DNA from: Spirochaetales bacterium | Lineage (GTDB): Bacteria; Spirochaetota; Spirochaetia; Treponematales; Treponemataceae | Reading direction: 5' to 3' | Assembly (NCBI GenBank): GCA_003252395.1 | Contig: QKEL01000012.1 | Span: forward strand, 124,001 to 188,000 | DNA: 64,000 nt | In this document: positions 17,516-25,782 of the stretch, one piece after another | Numbering within the stretch: position 1 is the stretch's first letter | How the letters are laid out: each line of letters starts with the position of its first letter | Position numbers and translations under genes: made by a program | The notes under the pieces: generated by a model | Databases searched by the model: none | The model's input: only the letters and a program-made list of their open reading frames with translations | Told to the model about the DNA's origin: nothing

Positions 17516-18769
17516 CTAGACCTTGAAAAAGCGGACTTCCGAGTCCAAGGCCGCGCTCACCTCGCCGACGGTTTCGGCGTGGGCGGTCACCGAACGCACG
17601 GTCTCGCCGATATGGTGGATACCCGAATTGATCTCGGAGATATTCGTGTACACCTCGTGGGAAATGCGCTCCAGGTCACGGGCCGTCTCTATGATCGTAC
17701 GCGAACTCGCCGACATGGCGTCCGAACCGCTGCCGATCTTCGCGGAAATCTCGTTGAGCTCCCGCATGGCCCGGGAAACCGAGGCCGAATCGGTCGAGGT
17801 TTTGACGATGCTTTCCTGGATCCGGTTGATGGAATCCCCCATGGCCTCGAGCCGTTGCAGCATGCCGTCGAACGCCGTGTTGGTGTTGGCCGCCAATTCC
17901 TGGGTTTGCTCGATTTCCTTCACGATCGCGACGATGTTCTTGCCGATCTCCTTGGAGCGGGCGGACGAGGCCTCCGCGAGGGACCGGATCTCGTCGGCGA
18001 CTACCGCGAAGCCCTGGCCGTACTGCCCGGCGTGCGCCGCCTCGATCGCGGCGTTCATGGCCAAGAGGTTGGTGCGGGCGGCTATGCCCGCCATCACCCC
18101 GGTAATCTCGCGGATCGTTCCGGCGCTCTCGTTGATCTTCGTGATGCGGCGATAGGTCTCCGAAAGCTCTTCCCTGCTCTTTCCCACGGAGTCGGCCAGT
18201 TCGTTTGAGGCGTCGCGGCCCGAGGATACCAGGGAAACCACCTGCTCCAGCGAGCCGATAACCGTGCCGATGGCGTCCGAGGCCCCGGCTACGGTCTGGT
18301 TCTGCCGGCCCACGTCGCCGTGCAGGGTCCCGATCTGGCCCGAAACGGCCGTAATTTCCGAGGAGGTCAGGGCGACCTGGTCGTTCAGCTTGCCGATCTG
18401 GCGCGTAATGGACTCGGAATTGCTCTCGATCTCCGCGACGGAAGAAGAGGCTTCCTGGGCGGCGGCATGGAGGAGATTGCGCACTTCCACGTTTTTGGCC
18501 GAGGCGCGGTGAATGCCGGATACGGTCTCGGACAGGGTAACGAGAAAACCGTTGAGCCCGTCCGCCAAGGCCCCCACCTCATCGCGGGACGTCCGTTCGA
18601 AACGGCCGGTCAGGTCCCCGCTTTCCAGCAAGCCCGCGTTCCGGCCGAGCCGCTCCACGGAGGAAGACATTCGGGTCGCCATTCTGAGGGCGATCGCGAT
18701 GGCCGACAAAACCAGGACCAGGATAATGCCAAGGGCGATGGAGCCGAAACGGTCGCTATACGCGGCCAC
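17516..18769 (-). CDS. Methyl-accepting chemotaxis protein, C-terminal part (after in-frame stop)
   Basis: 417 residues from GTG 18769: one membrane helix (SIALGIILVLVLSAIAIAL), a HAMP linker and the signalling hairpin, whose tip reads GIAARTNLLAMNAAIEAAHA. It ends FFKV. The frame is the same as that of the upstream fragment; the two are separated only by a TAA at 18791-18793, followed by seven codons before this GTG. AAGG lies just before the GTG, so reinitiation is conceivable. Without the first part the protein would lack the sensor domain and the first membrane helix. Disabled MCP or sequencing error are both possible. Confidence 0.85.
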   Translation of the reverse strand: MAAYSDRFGSIALGIILVLVLSAIAIALRMATRMSSSVERLGRNAGLLESGDLTGRFERTSRDEVGALADGLNGFLVTLSETVSGIHRASAKNVEVRNLLHAAAQEASSSVAEIESNSESITRQIGKLNDQVALTSSEITAVSGQIGTLHGDVGRQNQTVAGASDAIGTVIGSLEQVVSLVSSGRDASNELADSVGKSREELSETYRRITKINESAGTIREITGVMAGIAARTNLLAMNAAIEAAHAGQYGQGFAVVADEIRSLAEASSARSKEIGKNIVAIVKEIEQTQELAANTNTAFDGMLQRLEAMGDSINRIQESIVKTSTDSASVSRAMRELNEISAKIGSGSDAMSASSRTIIETARDLERISHEVYTNISEINSGIHHIGETVRSVTAHAETVGEVSAALDSEVRFFKV

Positions 18770-18790
18770 GACCTTCGTAATCGTGCCGAT

Positions 18791-19360
18791 TTAGTTCCGT
18801 ATGACCTTGTCCTGCATTTCCAGCGCCTGGTCCAACGCCAAAAGGGAATCGGAATACCGGTTTCTCAGGATAATCACGTCATGCCGGCTATCGGGCGACA
18901 TATTGGCGAACGCGTAATCCGAGGCGGATTGCATGGTCATTCTCTGCGGATTGAGCCCCATGTCGGTCTCTATCGCGGCCTCAAAGTCCTTTTGAACGGT
19001 TACGGTCTCGTCGATACGCCGTTGTACCACGTCCTTGACCGAAAAGAGGGTATCCAGCGTGGCCGAAACGTCTTCGCCGAGGCCGCGCAGCCTTTCAAGC
19101 CCCCCTATCGCGTCGAAGCCCTCCGAAAGCCGGTCTCTCGCGGCGTTCAGGCCGAGATCGATCGAATCGAAGGTCCGCGTATCCATGCGGTTCACCTCGG
19201 CGCGCAAAAGGTTCACGGAAAGGGTTAAATCGCTGAGCTGCTGCACCTGATCGTTAAGACGCGCCAGGTACCTGTTGCCGCCTACGTACACCGAGGCGCC
19301 AATGGCGAAAAACAAAACCAAACCGAATACCAAAACGAGCAATTTTCGCCTAATTTTCAC
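18791..19360 (-). CDS. Methyl-accepting chemotaxis protein, N-terminal sensor fragment
   Basis: 189 residues from GTG 19360, which has GGAGG 7 nt upstream; the ATG at 19366 abuts the GGAGG and is unlikely. Membrane helix LLVLVFGLVLFFAIGASVYV (residues 6-25), then a helical, periplasmic four-helix-bundle-like sensor. It stops at TAA 18791-18793 just before the second membrane helix, exactly where an intact MCP continues. Together with the next piece, full length would be 615 codons plus the stop. Same operon and promoter as the C-terminal part. Confidence 0.75.
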   Translation of the reverse strand: MKIRRKLLVLVFGLVLFFAIGASVYVGGNRYLARLNDQVQQLSDLTLSVNLLRAEVNRMDTRTFDSIDLGLNAARDRLSEGFDAIGGLERLRGLGEDVSATLDTLFSVKDVVQRRIDETVTVQKDFEAAIETDMGLNPQRMTMQSASDYAFANMSPDSRHDVIILRNRYSDSLLALDQALEMQDKVIRN

Positions 19361-19401
19361 GAACATACCTCCAGAACCACGGGTTTATAGCCCGTCCCTT
19401 T

Positions 19402-19430
19402 GGTATAAACGAAATTACCGCTGAGGACAA
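19402..19430 (-). promoter_or_regulatory. Promoter of the MCP gene
   Basis: TTGTCC (19430-19425), 17 nt, TATACC (19407-19402), about 40 nt before the GTG start. The leader contains a small ACGGG/CCCGT hairpin and then the GGAGG ribosome site, so this one has a conventional leader. Confidence 0.5.
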
Positions 19431-19484
19431 GGTAAAAAAAACGGACCCTTGCGCGAAAAGGCCGGTATTCCTTTCTTCGGCGGC

Positions 19485-20666
19485 TCACAAAAAGTCGAAG
19501 GGGCGCGAGGACGAATCGTCGTCGGGGTCGTCGTCAAGGTCGTCAAGGTCGTCAAGGTCGACCGGGCCTTCCCCGATACCCGCGCGTGCGGTCGGTCCCG
19601 CGAGATCCCCGCCGAGGAGCTTCAGCCGGGCGAAGATCGTTTCCAGCCGGTCCTCGTGTATGGTATAGCGCCATATGTCGTCGTCGAGAAAGTCGATTGA
19701 CCGCGACTCGCGGGAGATATACGGCCGCGTGTTGGCCCCCACGGTCCAATACACCAGCGAGATATGCCCGCCCGCGATTTCCAGCGCGGTAATGCCGTGC
19801 TTTCCCGTGGCGCACCCGGAATTGAAAAGGCAGGGCACCAGGAAGGGACTGTCCCCGTAAAGGCTCTCGGTCTTCCGCCGACGCTCCTTCCTGGCCGACA
19901 ATCTCGCCATTTCGCGCCGGAGCATCATGACCGTCTCCTCTATCTCGGAGCGCCGCCCCTCGCCCGCGTCGGAGTATTCCCGCGTCAGGTCTTCCACCAT
20001 GAAACGGATATTGTCGAACTTGGACATGGACTCGAACAGGGGATGGTGGGTATGGCCGGTCACGGCCAAAACGCCGAAGCGCCGGGCGGCCCGGTAAATG
20101 CGGCGCTCCTTCGCGAAGCGCCGCCGCGCGTCCTTCGGCAAGCCGCCGGAGTTCCGTATATGCAAGGGCTTCACGAGGTACCGTATGAGAAACCCCGTCA
20201 TGTTCTCGTATTTATCGTAGAGGTCCGAGGACTGGTGGCCGTGAAACACCGCGATCCGGTCCTCGCCGCTTTCGTAGATCAGCCCCGGATACAGGGGCCA
20301 GGGATAGTCCTTTTCCTCCAAAAGCGCGATATCGTGGTTCCCGATAATCTTCCTCAATCGGCCGCGCCGCGCGAACTCGTCCACCGTTCCCAGGAGTCTC
20401 GGCCAGGCGGAGCGAATGTCCGCCAGGCGGAATTTCTGCAGTTCCTCGATATCCCCGTTCATCACCAACGTATAATCGTGCTTCAGGTACCACCGCTCCA
20501 GGACCGACTCGATCAGGAACCGGTTGCGCTCAAGATCGTCGCGGCCCCCGCCGTTGCCCATATGCAAGTCGCTGATAAACAGGTATCGCCCCTGGGGGTC
20601 CAGGGGCTCGCGGGGACAGGATTCCAAAAACTCGGAAAACGTGGGAAGGTAGGTTTCGAACTTCAT
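19485..20666 (-). CDS. Calcineurin-like metallophosphoesterase with acidic tail
   Basis: 393 residues. All metal-binding blocks are present: SDLHMG (about 32-37), GDIEE, GNHD, GHQSS and GHTHH. The arrangement fits soluble two-metal phosphoesterases; a distant relation to UDP-diacylglucosamine hydrolases is possible but length and middle region differ. The substrate is unknown. The C-terminus is an Asp-rich tail (DLDDLDDLDDDPDDD) coded by a 9-bp tandem repeat. The ATG lacks a good ribosome site; TTGGAT-N16-TAGAAA ends 9 nt before it, suggesting a very short leader. Divergent from a LysR gene. Confidence 0.87.
   Translation of the reverse strand: MKFETYLPTFSEFLESCPREPLDPQGRYLFISDLHMGNGGGRDDLERNRFLIESVLERWYLKHDYTLVMNGDIEELQKFRLADIRSAWPRLLGTVDEFARRGRLRKIIGNHDIALLEEKDYPWPLYPGLIYESGEDRIAVFHGHQSSDLYDKYENMTGFLIRYLVKPLHIRNSGGLPKDARRRFAKERRIYRAARRFGVLAVTGHTHHPLFESMSKFDNIRFMVEDLTREYSDAGEGRRSEIEETVMMLRREMARLSARKERRRKTESLYGDSPFLVPCLFNSGCATGKHGITALEIAGGHISLVYWTVGANTRPYISRESRSIDFLDDDIWRYTIHEDRLETIFARLKLLGGDLAGPTARAGIGEGPVDLDDLDDLDDDPDDDSSSRPFDFL
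19530..19556. repeat. 9-bp tandem repeat, three units
   Basis: GTCGTCAAG three times, plus a partial fourth unit, inside the 3' end of the metallophosphoesterase gene. It codes the Asp-Asp-Leu units of the acidic tail. Length is likely to vary by slippage without changing frame. Confidence 0.85.
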
Positions 20667-20800
20667 ACCATGAAGTTTCTACCCTTTGCGCCCAAATATC
20701 CAACCCCCGCCGCCCTTTTTTTTCGGAAAAACCGAAAGGGGAGCCGGCCTTGACGGCGGCGCGCCATCCGGGGGATCATGGGGCTTAGGGGAATTGCGCC

Positions 20801-21715
20801 ATGACACTGCAACAGCTCAAATACGCGGCCGCCGTCGCCCGGTGGGGCTCCTTCAACGAGGCCGCCTCCCGCCTCTTTATCTCCCAGCCGAGCCTTTCCG
20901 CCGCCGTGCGCGAGCTGGAATCGGAAATGGGCGTGCGCGTGTTCGACCGCACCAGCCGCGGGGTCGTCGTGACCGAGGAGGGCGCCGAATTCCTCGGCTA
21001 CGCCCGCCAGGTGCTCGAGCAGGCGAACCTCCTCGAGGAGCGGTACCGCGACGCAGTCCCCCGCCGCCGGCTCTTCTCCGTCTCGGCCCAGCACTACGCC
21101 TTCGCCGTCAACGCCTTCGTCGAAACGGTCCGGGACCTCAACGTGGACGAATACGACTGTACCCTGCGCGAGACGAGGACCCACGAAATCATCGAGGACG
21201 TCGCGACCTTCCGCAGCGAGCTCGGCATCCTCTACCTCAACGACTTTAACCGCAAGGTCCTTGAAAAGATATTCCGCGAGCGGCTCCTCGTGTTTACGCC
21301 CCTGTTTGAGGCCACGCCCCACGTCTTCCTCAGCGCCGCCCATCCCCTCGCGGGCCGCGAATCGGTCGCCCTCGAAGAGCTCGAAAGCTGGCCCTGCCTC
21401 TCCTTCGAGCAGGGCGAGCACAATTCCTTCCATTTTTCCGAGGAAATCCTGAGCACCGTTCCCCACCGGAAAAACATCCGCGTTTCCGACCGGGCCACGC
21501 TCTTCAACCTCCTCGTCGGCCTGGGCGGCTACACCGTCTCCACCGGCGTGCTCCCGAGCGACCTCAACGGCAGCCTCATCGCCTCGGTCCCCCTGGAATC
21601 CGACGAGCGCATGACCGTCGGTTACGTCGCCCGCCGCGATATCGGCCTCGGCGAGGCGGGAAAGCTATACCTCTCCCATATGGAAAAATACCGGCTCGAC
21701 GCGGGGGGATCATAA
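20801..21715 (+). CDS. LysR-family transcriptional regulator
   Basis: 304 residues. The N-terminal helix-turn-helix is standard (LKYAAAVARWGSFNEAASRL, FISQPSLSAAVRELE, to about residue 65) and is followed by a periplasmic-binding-protein-like effector domain to the C-terminus. The target is not evident: both flanking genes are unrelated (a divergent metallophosphoesterase and an unknown membrane protein). The 134-nt gap upstream, with a TTTCGG/CCGAAA inverted repeat at 20721-20737, could hold its operator. AGGGG lies about 10 nt before the ATG. Confidence 0.93.
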   Translation: MTLQQLKYAAAVARWGSFNEAASRLFISQPSLSAAVRELESEMGVRVFDRTSRGVVVTEEGAEFLGYARQVLEQANLLEERYRDAVPRRRLFSVSAQHYAFAVNAFVETVRDLNVDEYDCTLRETRTHEIIEDVATFRSELGILYLNDFNRKVLEKIFRERLLVFTPLFEATPHVFLSAAHPLAGRESVALEELESWPCLSFEQGEHNSFHFSEEILSTVPHRKNIRVSDRATLFNLLVGLGGYTVSTGVLPSDLNGSLIASVPLESDERMTVGYVARRDIGLGEAGKLYLSHMEKYRLDAGGS

Positions 21716-21783
21716 GCCGAGGCAGGGGGGGCCATTTTCTTTCCCGCGGGGACGGTCGGAGCCCCCTCCCCGGGCGGGCCACG

Positions 21784-21813
21784 TTGCGGGGGCGCGCCAA
21801 GATGTGAGATAAT
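21784..21813 (+). promoter_or_regulatory. Leaderless promoter of the 21820 gene
   Basis: TTGCGG (21784-21789), 18 nt, GATAAT (21808-21813). The -10 ends 6 nt before the GTG start and there is no Shine-Dalgarno sequence. Confidence 0.55.
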
Positions 21814-21819
21814 CCGGCC

Positions 21820-23265
21820 GTGAGCCTGGAAAGCCTTTTCAAAGTCCTCATACCGATTCTCTTTGCCGTAACGGCCCTTCCCCTCCTTGCCCGATTCATC
21901 GTCGGCAACCTGGTCTTCTTCAGGGTGCGCAAGGAATGCCTGACGCCGCCGGAAACCGGATCGTCGGGGGAAAAGGCCGCGCGCGAGGCCTTCCTCGCCT
22001 TCCTGAAGGCGAAGACCCATTCGCCCTTCCCCGTAAGGGTCGCCGTCCGCCAGGATTTCGACGCGCTCGTCCTCCTCTTTCAGGCCGCCTTCGCCGCGGA
22101 ACGCGGGCCGAACGCCCGATTCTCCTTCTCGGTCTCGGACCTGGTCAAATGCTCCTTTCTCTTAATGGAAGAACTCGATTCCCTCTTGCGGAAAAGCGGG
22201 CGGTTTCGCCGGCTCGCGGCCACGCGGATAGCCACCGTCAGGCGGATCAACCGGGTAAGCGAAACCTATAACGCGCTTTACGAACGGCTTCCCTTCCTCA
22301 AGGCGATGCGGGCGGGGCGCGTCACCGGAAAGGCGGTGCGGCTCGCGTTTATCCCGCTTCTGGGCCTGCCCTCGGTGGCCATCAGCCTCGTCGCGTCCCT
22401 CGTTTCCCTCGTCCTGACCGAGGCGCCGTGGCGCTATTATTACGCCGTCATTCTCGCCAGGGTTTTCCGCTACGGCCTCATGCTTTACGGCGACCGCAGG
22501 GGGCAAATACGCAAGGGCCTGGAACGCTTTTCCGCCGACCGGGTCAAAAAGGACGCGGCCAGCGTGGAGTGGATCCTCGATCCGGAAAACGCCCGGGAAA
22601 GGTCTCCCCGGTACGAGCGGGCCTTCGTGCTCTATCAAAAGGCCCTGGAAGACTTGGGCATCGGCCCCGAAAAGGACGCGGACTTCGGCGGCGTCGTTTA
22701 CCGCTTCAACCGCAAAAGAAGCCTTTTAAAGCGGCTCCTCCGGCTGCCGCTCAGGGCGGCCGACGGGTTTAACCCGTTCGCCGACCCGGAAAACCGCGAC
22801 GCCGAACGCCTCCTGGGCCTGGTGAAAGCCGTCGCCTCGCCGTATAACGACGCCGAGCGGTTTTACGACGACCTCAGGCTCATCGACCTTTTCGACTCGC
22901 TGTACATGCTCTCGCTCATGGGCTACGCGCGTATCCTGACCGGCGCCTTCCTCCTCGACAACGTATCGGTGGATTTCCTCCTCGCGGCGAAAAACCTGGG
23001 CGACGAATGGTTCGGCGAGATACTCGGGAAACGGCTCCCCCTCATCTCCCGCTACTGGCGGTCCATGCGCCTTTACGGCAAGGTACGCCGGCTGTACCGG
23101 ACCGTCCGCGTCGGAAACCCCGTCTCCCTCATCTGGTCGCTCACGGGCCCCATCGCCGCGGAAACGGCCAAGACCGCGGTGCGGGAATACGCGTTCCGCC
23201 GGGTGGGAAGAATGGCCCTCTACTGTTACGAGTGCAATTACCTGAAGAAAAAACGGCTCTTTTAG
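21820..23265 (+). CDS. Unknown membrane protein
   Basis: 481 residues from GTG 21820; I do not recognise the family. One N-terminal membrane helix (VLIPILFAVTALPLLARFIV), a soluble Arg/Lys-rich region, a hydrophobic pair near residues 170-200 (LAFIPLLGLPSVAISLVASLVSLVL, split over two segments) and a basic C-terminal half with many Tyr and Arg residues. No catalytic motif is visible. The start choice rests on the leaderless promoter. The next gene, the SPFH protein, is on the same strand 102 nt away with its own promoter-like sequence. Confidence 0.8.
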   Translation: MSLESLFKVLIPILFAVTALPLLARFIVGNLVFFRVRKECLTPPETGSSGEKAAREAFLAFLKAKTHSPFPVRVAVRQDFDALVLLFQAAFAAERGPNARFSFSVSDLVKCSFLLMEELDSLLRKSGRFRRLAATRIATVRRINRVSETYNALYERLPFLKAMRAGRVTGKAVRLAFIPLLGLPSVAISLVASLVSLVLTEAPWRYYYAVILARVFRYGLMLYGDRRGQIRKGLERFSADRVKKDAASVEWILDPENARERSPRYERAFVLYQKALEDLGIGPEKDADFGGVVYRFNRKRSLLKRLLRLPLRAADGFNPFADPENRDAERLLGLVKAVASPYNDAERFYDDLRLIDLFDSLYMLSLMGYARILTGAFLLDNVSVDFLLAAKNLGDEWFGEILGKRLPLISRYWRSMRLYGKVRRLYRTVRVGNPVSLIWSLTGPIAAETAKTAVREYAFRRVGRMALYCYECNYLKKKRLF

Positions 23266-23327
23266 GAAAGGCCCCGGCCACCGTCTTTACGAAAAGCCCG
23301 GCGATTTTTCCGGTTTCTCCCGATGCG

Positions 23328-23336
23328 TGATATACT
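23328..23336 (+). promoter_or_regulatory. Extended -10 promoter of the SPFH gene
   Basis: TGATATACT: a TGn extension joined to TATACT (23331-23336), with no good -35. The transcript would have a leader of about 25 nt carrying AAGGAG before ATG 23368. Confidence 0.45.
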
Positions 23337-23367
23337 AAAAAATCGATAATCAAGGAGTTATAAAACA

Positions 23368-25617
23368 ATGATCGATTTCGCCCTCCTCATCGCCTATTCC
23401 TGGATCGCGGTCCCCCTCGTCGTCGCGGCGGTGCTTATCGCCAAATCCGTCCTGAACGTGAAGGCCGACGAGCTCGCCACCATCGAGCGGCGCTATATCG
23501 GCAAGACCATGAAGGACGGAAGAACCGTCGCCCTCCCCGGGGAGATCGGTATCCAGGCGCGTATCCTCGGCCCGGGCCTCCATTTCCTCGTGCCCTTCTT
23601 TCAGGTCGCGAAAAAATTCAAATTTCTCGTTATCCGCGACGACGAAATCGGCTTGGTGCAGGCCGTTTCCGGCGCGCCCATCCCCTCCGACGAGTTTATG
23701 GCGAAGGACGTGCCCTGCGACACCTTTCAGGACGGCGTGGCCTTCCTGAAAAACGGCGGCCAAAAAGGGCCGCAAATCAAGATGATTCCCCCCGGCGAGC
23801 ACCGGATCAACCCGCACCTTTTTAAGGTGGAAATCGTGCAGGCCACCACGGTTATGGAAAACGAAATCGCCATCGTCGAGGCCATCGCCGGCAAGCCGAT
23901 TCCCGCGGGAAAAATCATGGCCGAGACCGTCGAGTGCGACCTCTTCCAGGACGGCGCCGCCTTCCTGAAAAACGGGGGGCAAAAGGGACCCCAGGTGCAG
24001 GTCCTCACCCCCGGTATGTACCGCATCAATACGTACATGTTCCGCATTACCCGACAACCGGCCATCGTGGTTCCCGGCGGCCACGTCCGGATGGTGACGG
24101 CGATGGACGGAACCCAAATTCCCGACGGCAGGCTCCTGGCCGACAAAATCGAGGGCCACAAGAACTTCGAGAAGGGCGACGTATTCCTGGCGAACGGGGG
24201 GCAAAAGGGGCGGCAAATCCAGCACCTTATGCCCGGAACCTACCGCATCAACACGCGGCTATTCGAGGTGAGCGAGGCGAATCCCTGGGTGGAAGTTCCG
24301 CCGGACGGGATCGGCATCGTGACCATCCTCGAGGGAAACCCGATAATCGGCCAGGATAACATCGCCGCCGACGAAATCGACCTGAAAACGCACAAAAACT
24401 TCCAGGACCCCGACGCCTTCATCAAGGCGGGGGGGCAAAAGGGCCTCCAGATTCCCGTATTGCGCGCGGGCGCCTACGCGGTCAATCCCTGGTTCGCCCA
24501 GGTGCGGATCGAGAAGATGATCAGGGTCGAGGTCGGGTTTTGCGGCGTGGTCAACTCCTTCATCGGCGACGACGGGGTCGACGTGGCGGGCAGCGAATTC
24601 AAGCACGGCAAGATCGTGAAAAAGGGCCAAAAGGGCATTTGGGAAACGACGCTCGACCCGGGTCTCTATCCCGTGAATAAGAACCTGCAGGATATCCTCA
24701 TGGTGCCCACAACCAATATCGTGCTCAATTGGAAAGACGAAACCCACGAAGACCACGGGCTGGACCAAAAGCTGAAAACCATCAAGGTGCGCTCGAAAGA
24801 CGGCTTTACCTTCAACCTGGAGGTTTCCCAGGTCATCAATATCTCGAATACCGCCGCGCCCAAGGTCATCGCCCGCTTCGGCACCGTCGAAAACCTCATC
24901 TCCCAGGTGCTGGAGCCCACCATCGGCAACTATTTCCGGAACAGCGCCCAAACCTCGGAAGCGCTCTCCTTCGTTGAGGGCCGGTCCGAGCGGCAAATGG
25001 AAGCGAGGGCCCACATCGAGCGCATACTGAACCAGTACGACATAGAATGCGTCGACACGCTCATCGGCGACATCAATCCCCCCATGGAACTCATGAAAAT
25101 CCTCGCGGACCGAAAGGTGGCCGAGCAGCAGCAGGAAATGTACCTAATGCAAAAGGCCTCCGAGGAAAAGCGGCAGGATTTCGTGAAGGCGCAAACCGCC
25201 GCCACCAAGGAAGAGGAACTGACCGCGGCCCGGTACAACAAGGAAATCGCAACCCAGGTGGCCGACGCGAAGGTCGAAACCGCCAAGGGCGAGCGGGAGT
25301 CCGCCAAGATCACTGCGGACGGCGAGGCCTACGTGCTCACGACCGTCGGCGCCGCCAAGGCGGACAATATCGACAAGGTCGGTACCGCCGAGGCCGGCGT
25401 TATCCAGAAGAAAACCGACGCCATGGGCCGCGAGCAATTCGCCATCGTGCAGGTGGCCGAGCATCTGGCGAAAAACCAGGTAAAAATCGTTCCCGAAATT
25501 CTTATCCAGGGCTCGGGCGACGGCGCCGGCAACGGAAGCCTCGTGGAAGCCCTGATCGGCACCGAATTGCTGAAAGGCAGATTGAACGCCGTCGCCGAGA
25601 AAACGGATAAGGCGTAA
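23368..25617 (+). CDS. SPFH/flotillin-like protein with tandem vault-like repeats
   Basis: 749 residues. One N-terminal membrane helix (about 8-28) anchors the protein. Residues 91-388 are four tandem units of 73-78 residues, each with FLKNGGQKG or a close variant (GGQKG at 130, 203, 277, 355) followed by PG-x-x-RIN-x-x-x-F. Degenerate units flank them (about 31-90 and 389-448). An SPFH/band-7 domain follows (about 450-590), then a charged Ala/Glu/Lys-rich coiled coil (about 590-700) and a flotillin-like tail. The order repeats-SPFH-like shoulder-long helix is that of eukaryotic major vault protein, here with a membrane anchor. A scaffold role is inference. Confidence 0.85.
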   Translation: MIDFALLIAYSWIAVPLVVAAVLIAKSVLNVKADELATIERRYIGKTMKDGRTVALPGEIGIQARILGPGLHFLVPFFQVAKKFKFLVIRDDEIGLVQAVSGAPIPSDEFMAKDVPCDTFQDGVAFLKNGGQKGPQIKMIPPGEHRINPHLFKVEIVQATTVMENEIAIVEAIAGKPIPAGKIMAETVECDLFQDGAAFLKNGGQKGPQVQVLTPGMYRINTYMFRITRQPAIVVPGGHVRMVTAMDGTQIPDGRLLADKIEGHKNFEKGDVFLANGGQKGRQIQHLMPGTYRINTRLFEVSEANPWVEVPPDGIGIVTILEGNPIIGQDNIAADEIDLKTHKNFQDPDAFIKAGGQKGLQIPVLRAGAYAVNPWFAQVRIEKMIRVEVGFCGVVNSFIGDDGVDVAGSEFKHGKIVKKGQKGIWETTLDPGLYPVNKNLQDILMVPTTNIVLNWKDETHEDHGLDQKLKTIKVRSKDGFTFNLEVSQVINISNTAAPKVIARFGTVENLISQVLEPTIGNYFRNSAQTSEALSFVEGRSERQMEARAHIERILNQYDIECVDTLIGDINPPMELMKILADRKVAEQQQEMYLMQKASEEKRQDFVKAQTAATKEEELTAARYNKEIATQVADAKVETAKGERESAKITADGEAYVLTTVGAAKADNIDKVGTAEAGVIQKKTDAMGREQFAIVQVAEHLAKNQVKIVPEILIQGSGDGAGNGSLVEALIGTELLKGRLNAVAEKTDKA

Positions 25618-25676
25618 GCGGCGCGCCCTTTTTTCGGGGATTCCCGTCCCTGAAAAGGGCGGTTTACCGCAATAGG

Positions 25677-25782
25677 TATAGCCTTTTCCTATAACTGATA
25701 ATAAAAACAAAGTCTTGGACTATATCTTTCTGACCTGTTAGGCTGTACCCAACGCCGGCTTTTTTGTCGGCAGGAGGTACGC
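25677..25782 (+). promoter_or_regulatory. metE promoter and leader, with LysR-type box
   Basis: An inverted repeat TATAG-N7-CTATA (25677-25693) of the LysR T-N11-A type lies before TTGGAC (25715-25720), 18 nt, TAGGCT (25739-25744, with TGn extension). The short leader has a hairpin GCCGGC-T6-GTCGGC (25754-25771) touching the strong ribosome site AGGAGG (25772-25777). No SAM-riboswitch or methionine T-box signature is visible. Confidence 0.5.

Noticed and set aside
18791-18793. In-frame stop of the MCP read as selenocysteine or pyrrolysine
   Set aside because: The codon is TAA, not TGA or TAG, and no SECIS-like structure is evident.
19530-19556. Short tandem repeat as a CRISPR array
   Set aside because: Units are 9 bp without spacers and lie inside a coding region; no cas genes are present anywhere in the window.
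25618-25676. Inverted repeat after the SPFH gene as a riboswitch for metE
   Set aside because: CGCCCTTTT/AAAAGGGCG is a simple hairpin, better read as the terminator of the SPFH gene; no conserved aptamer elements are present.
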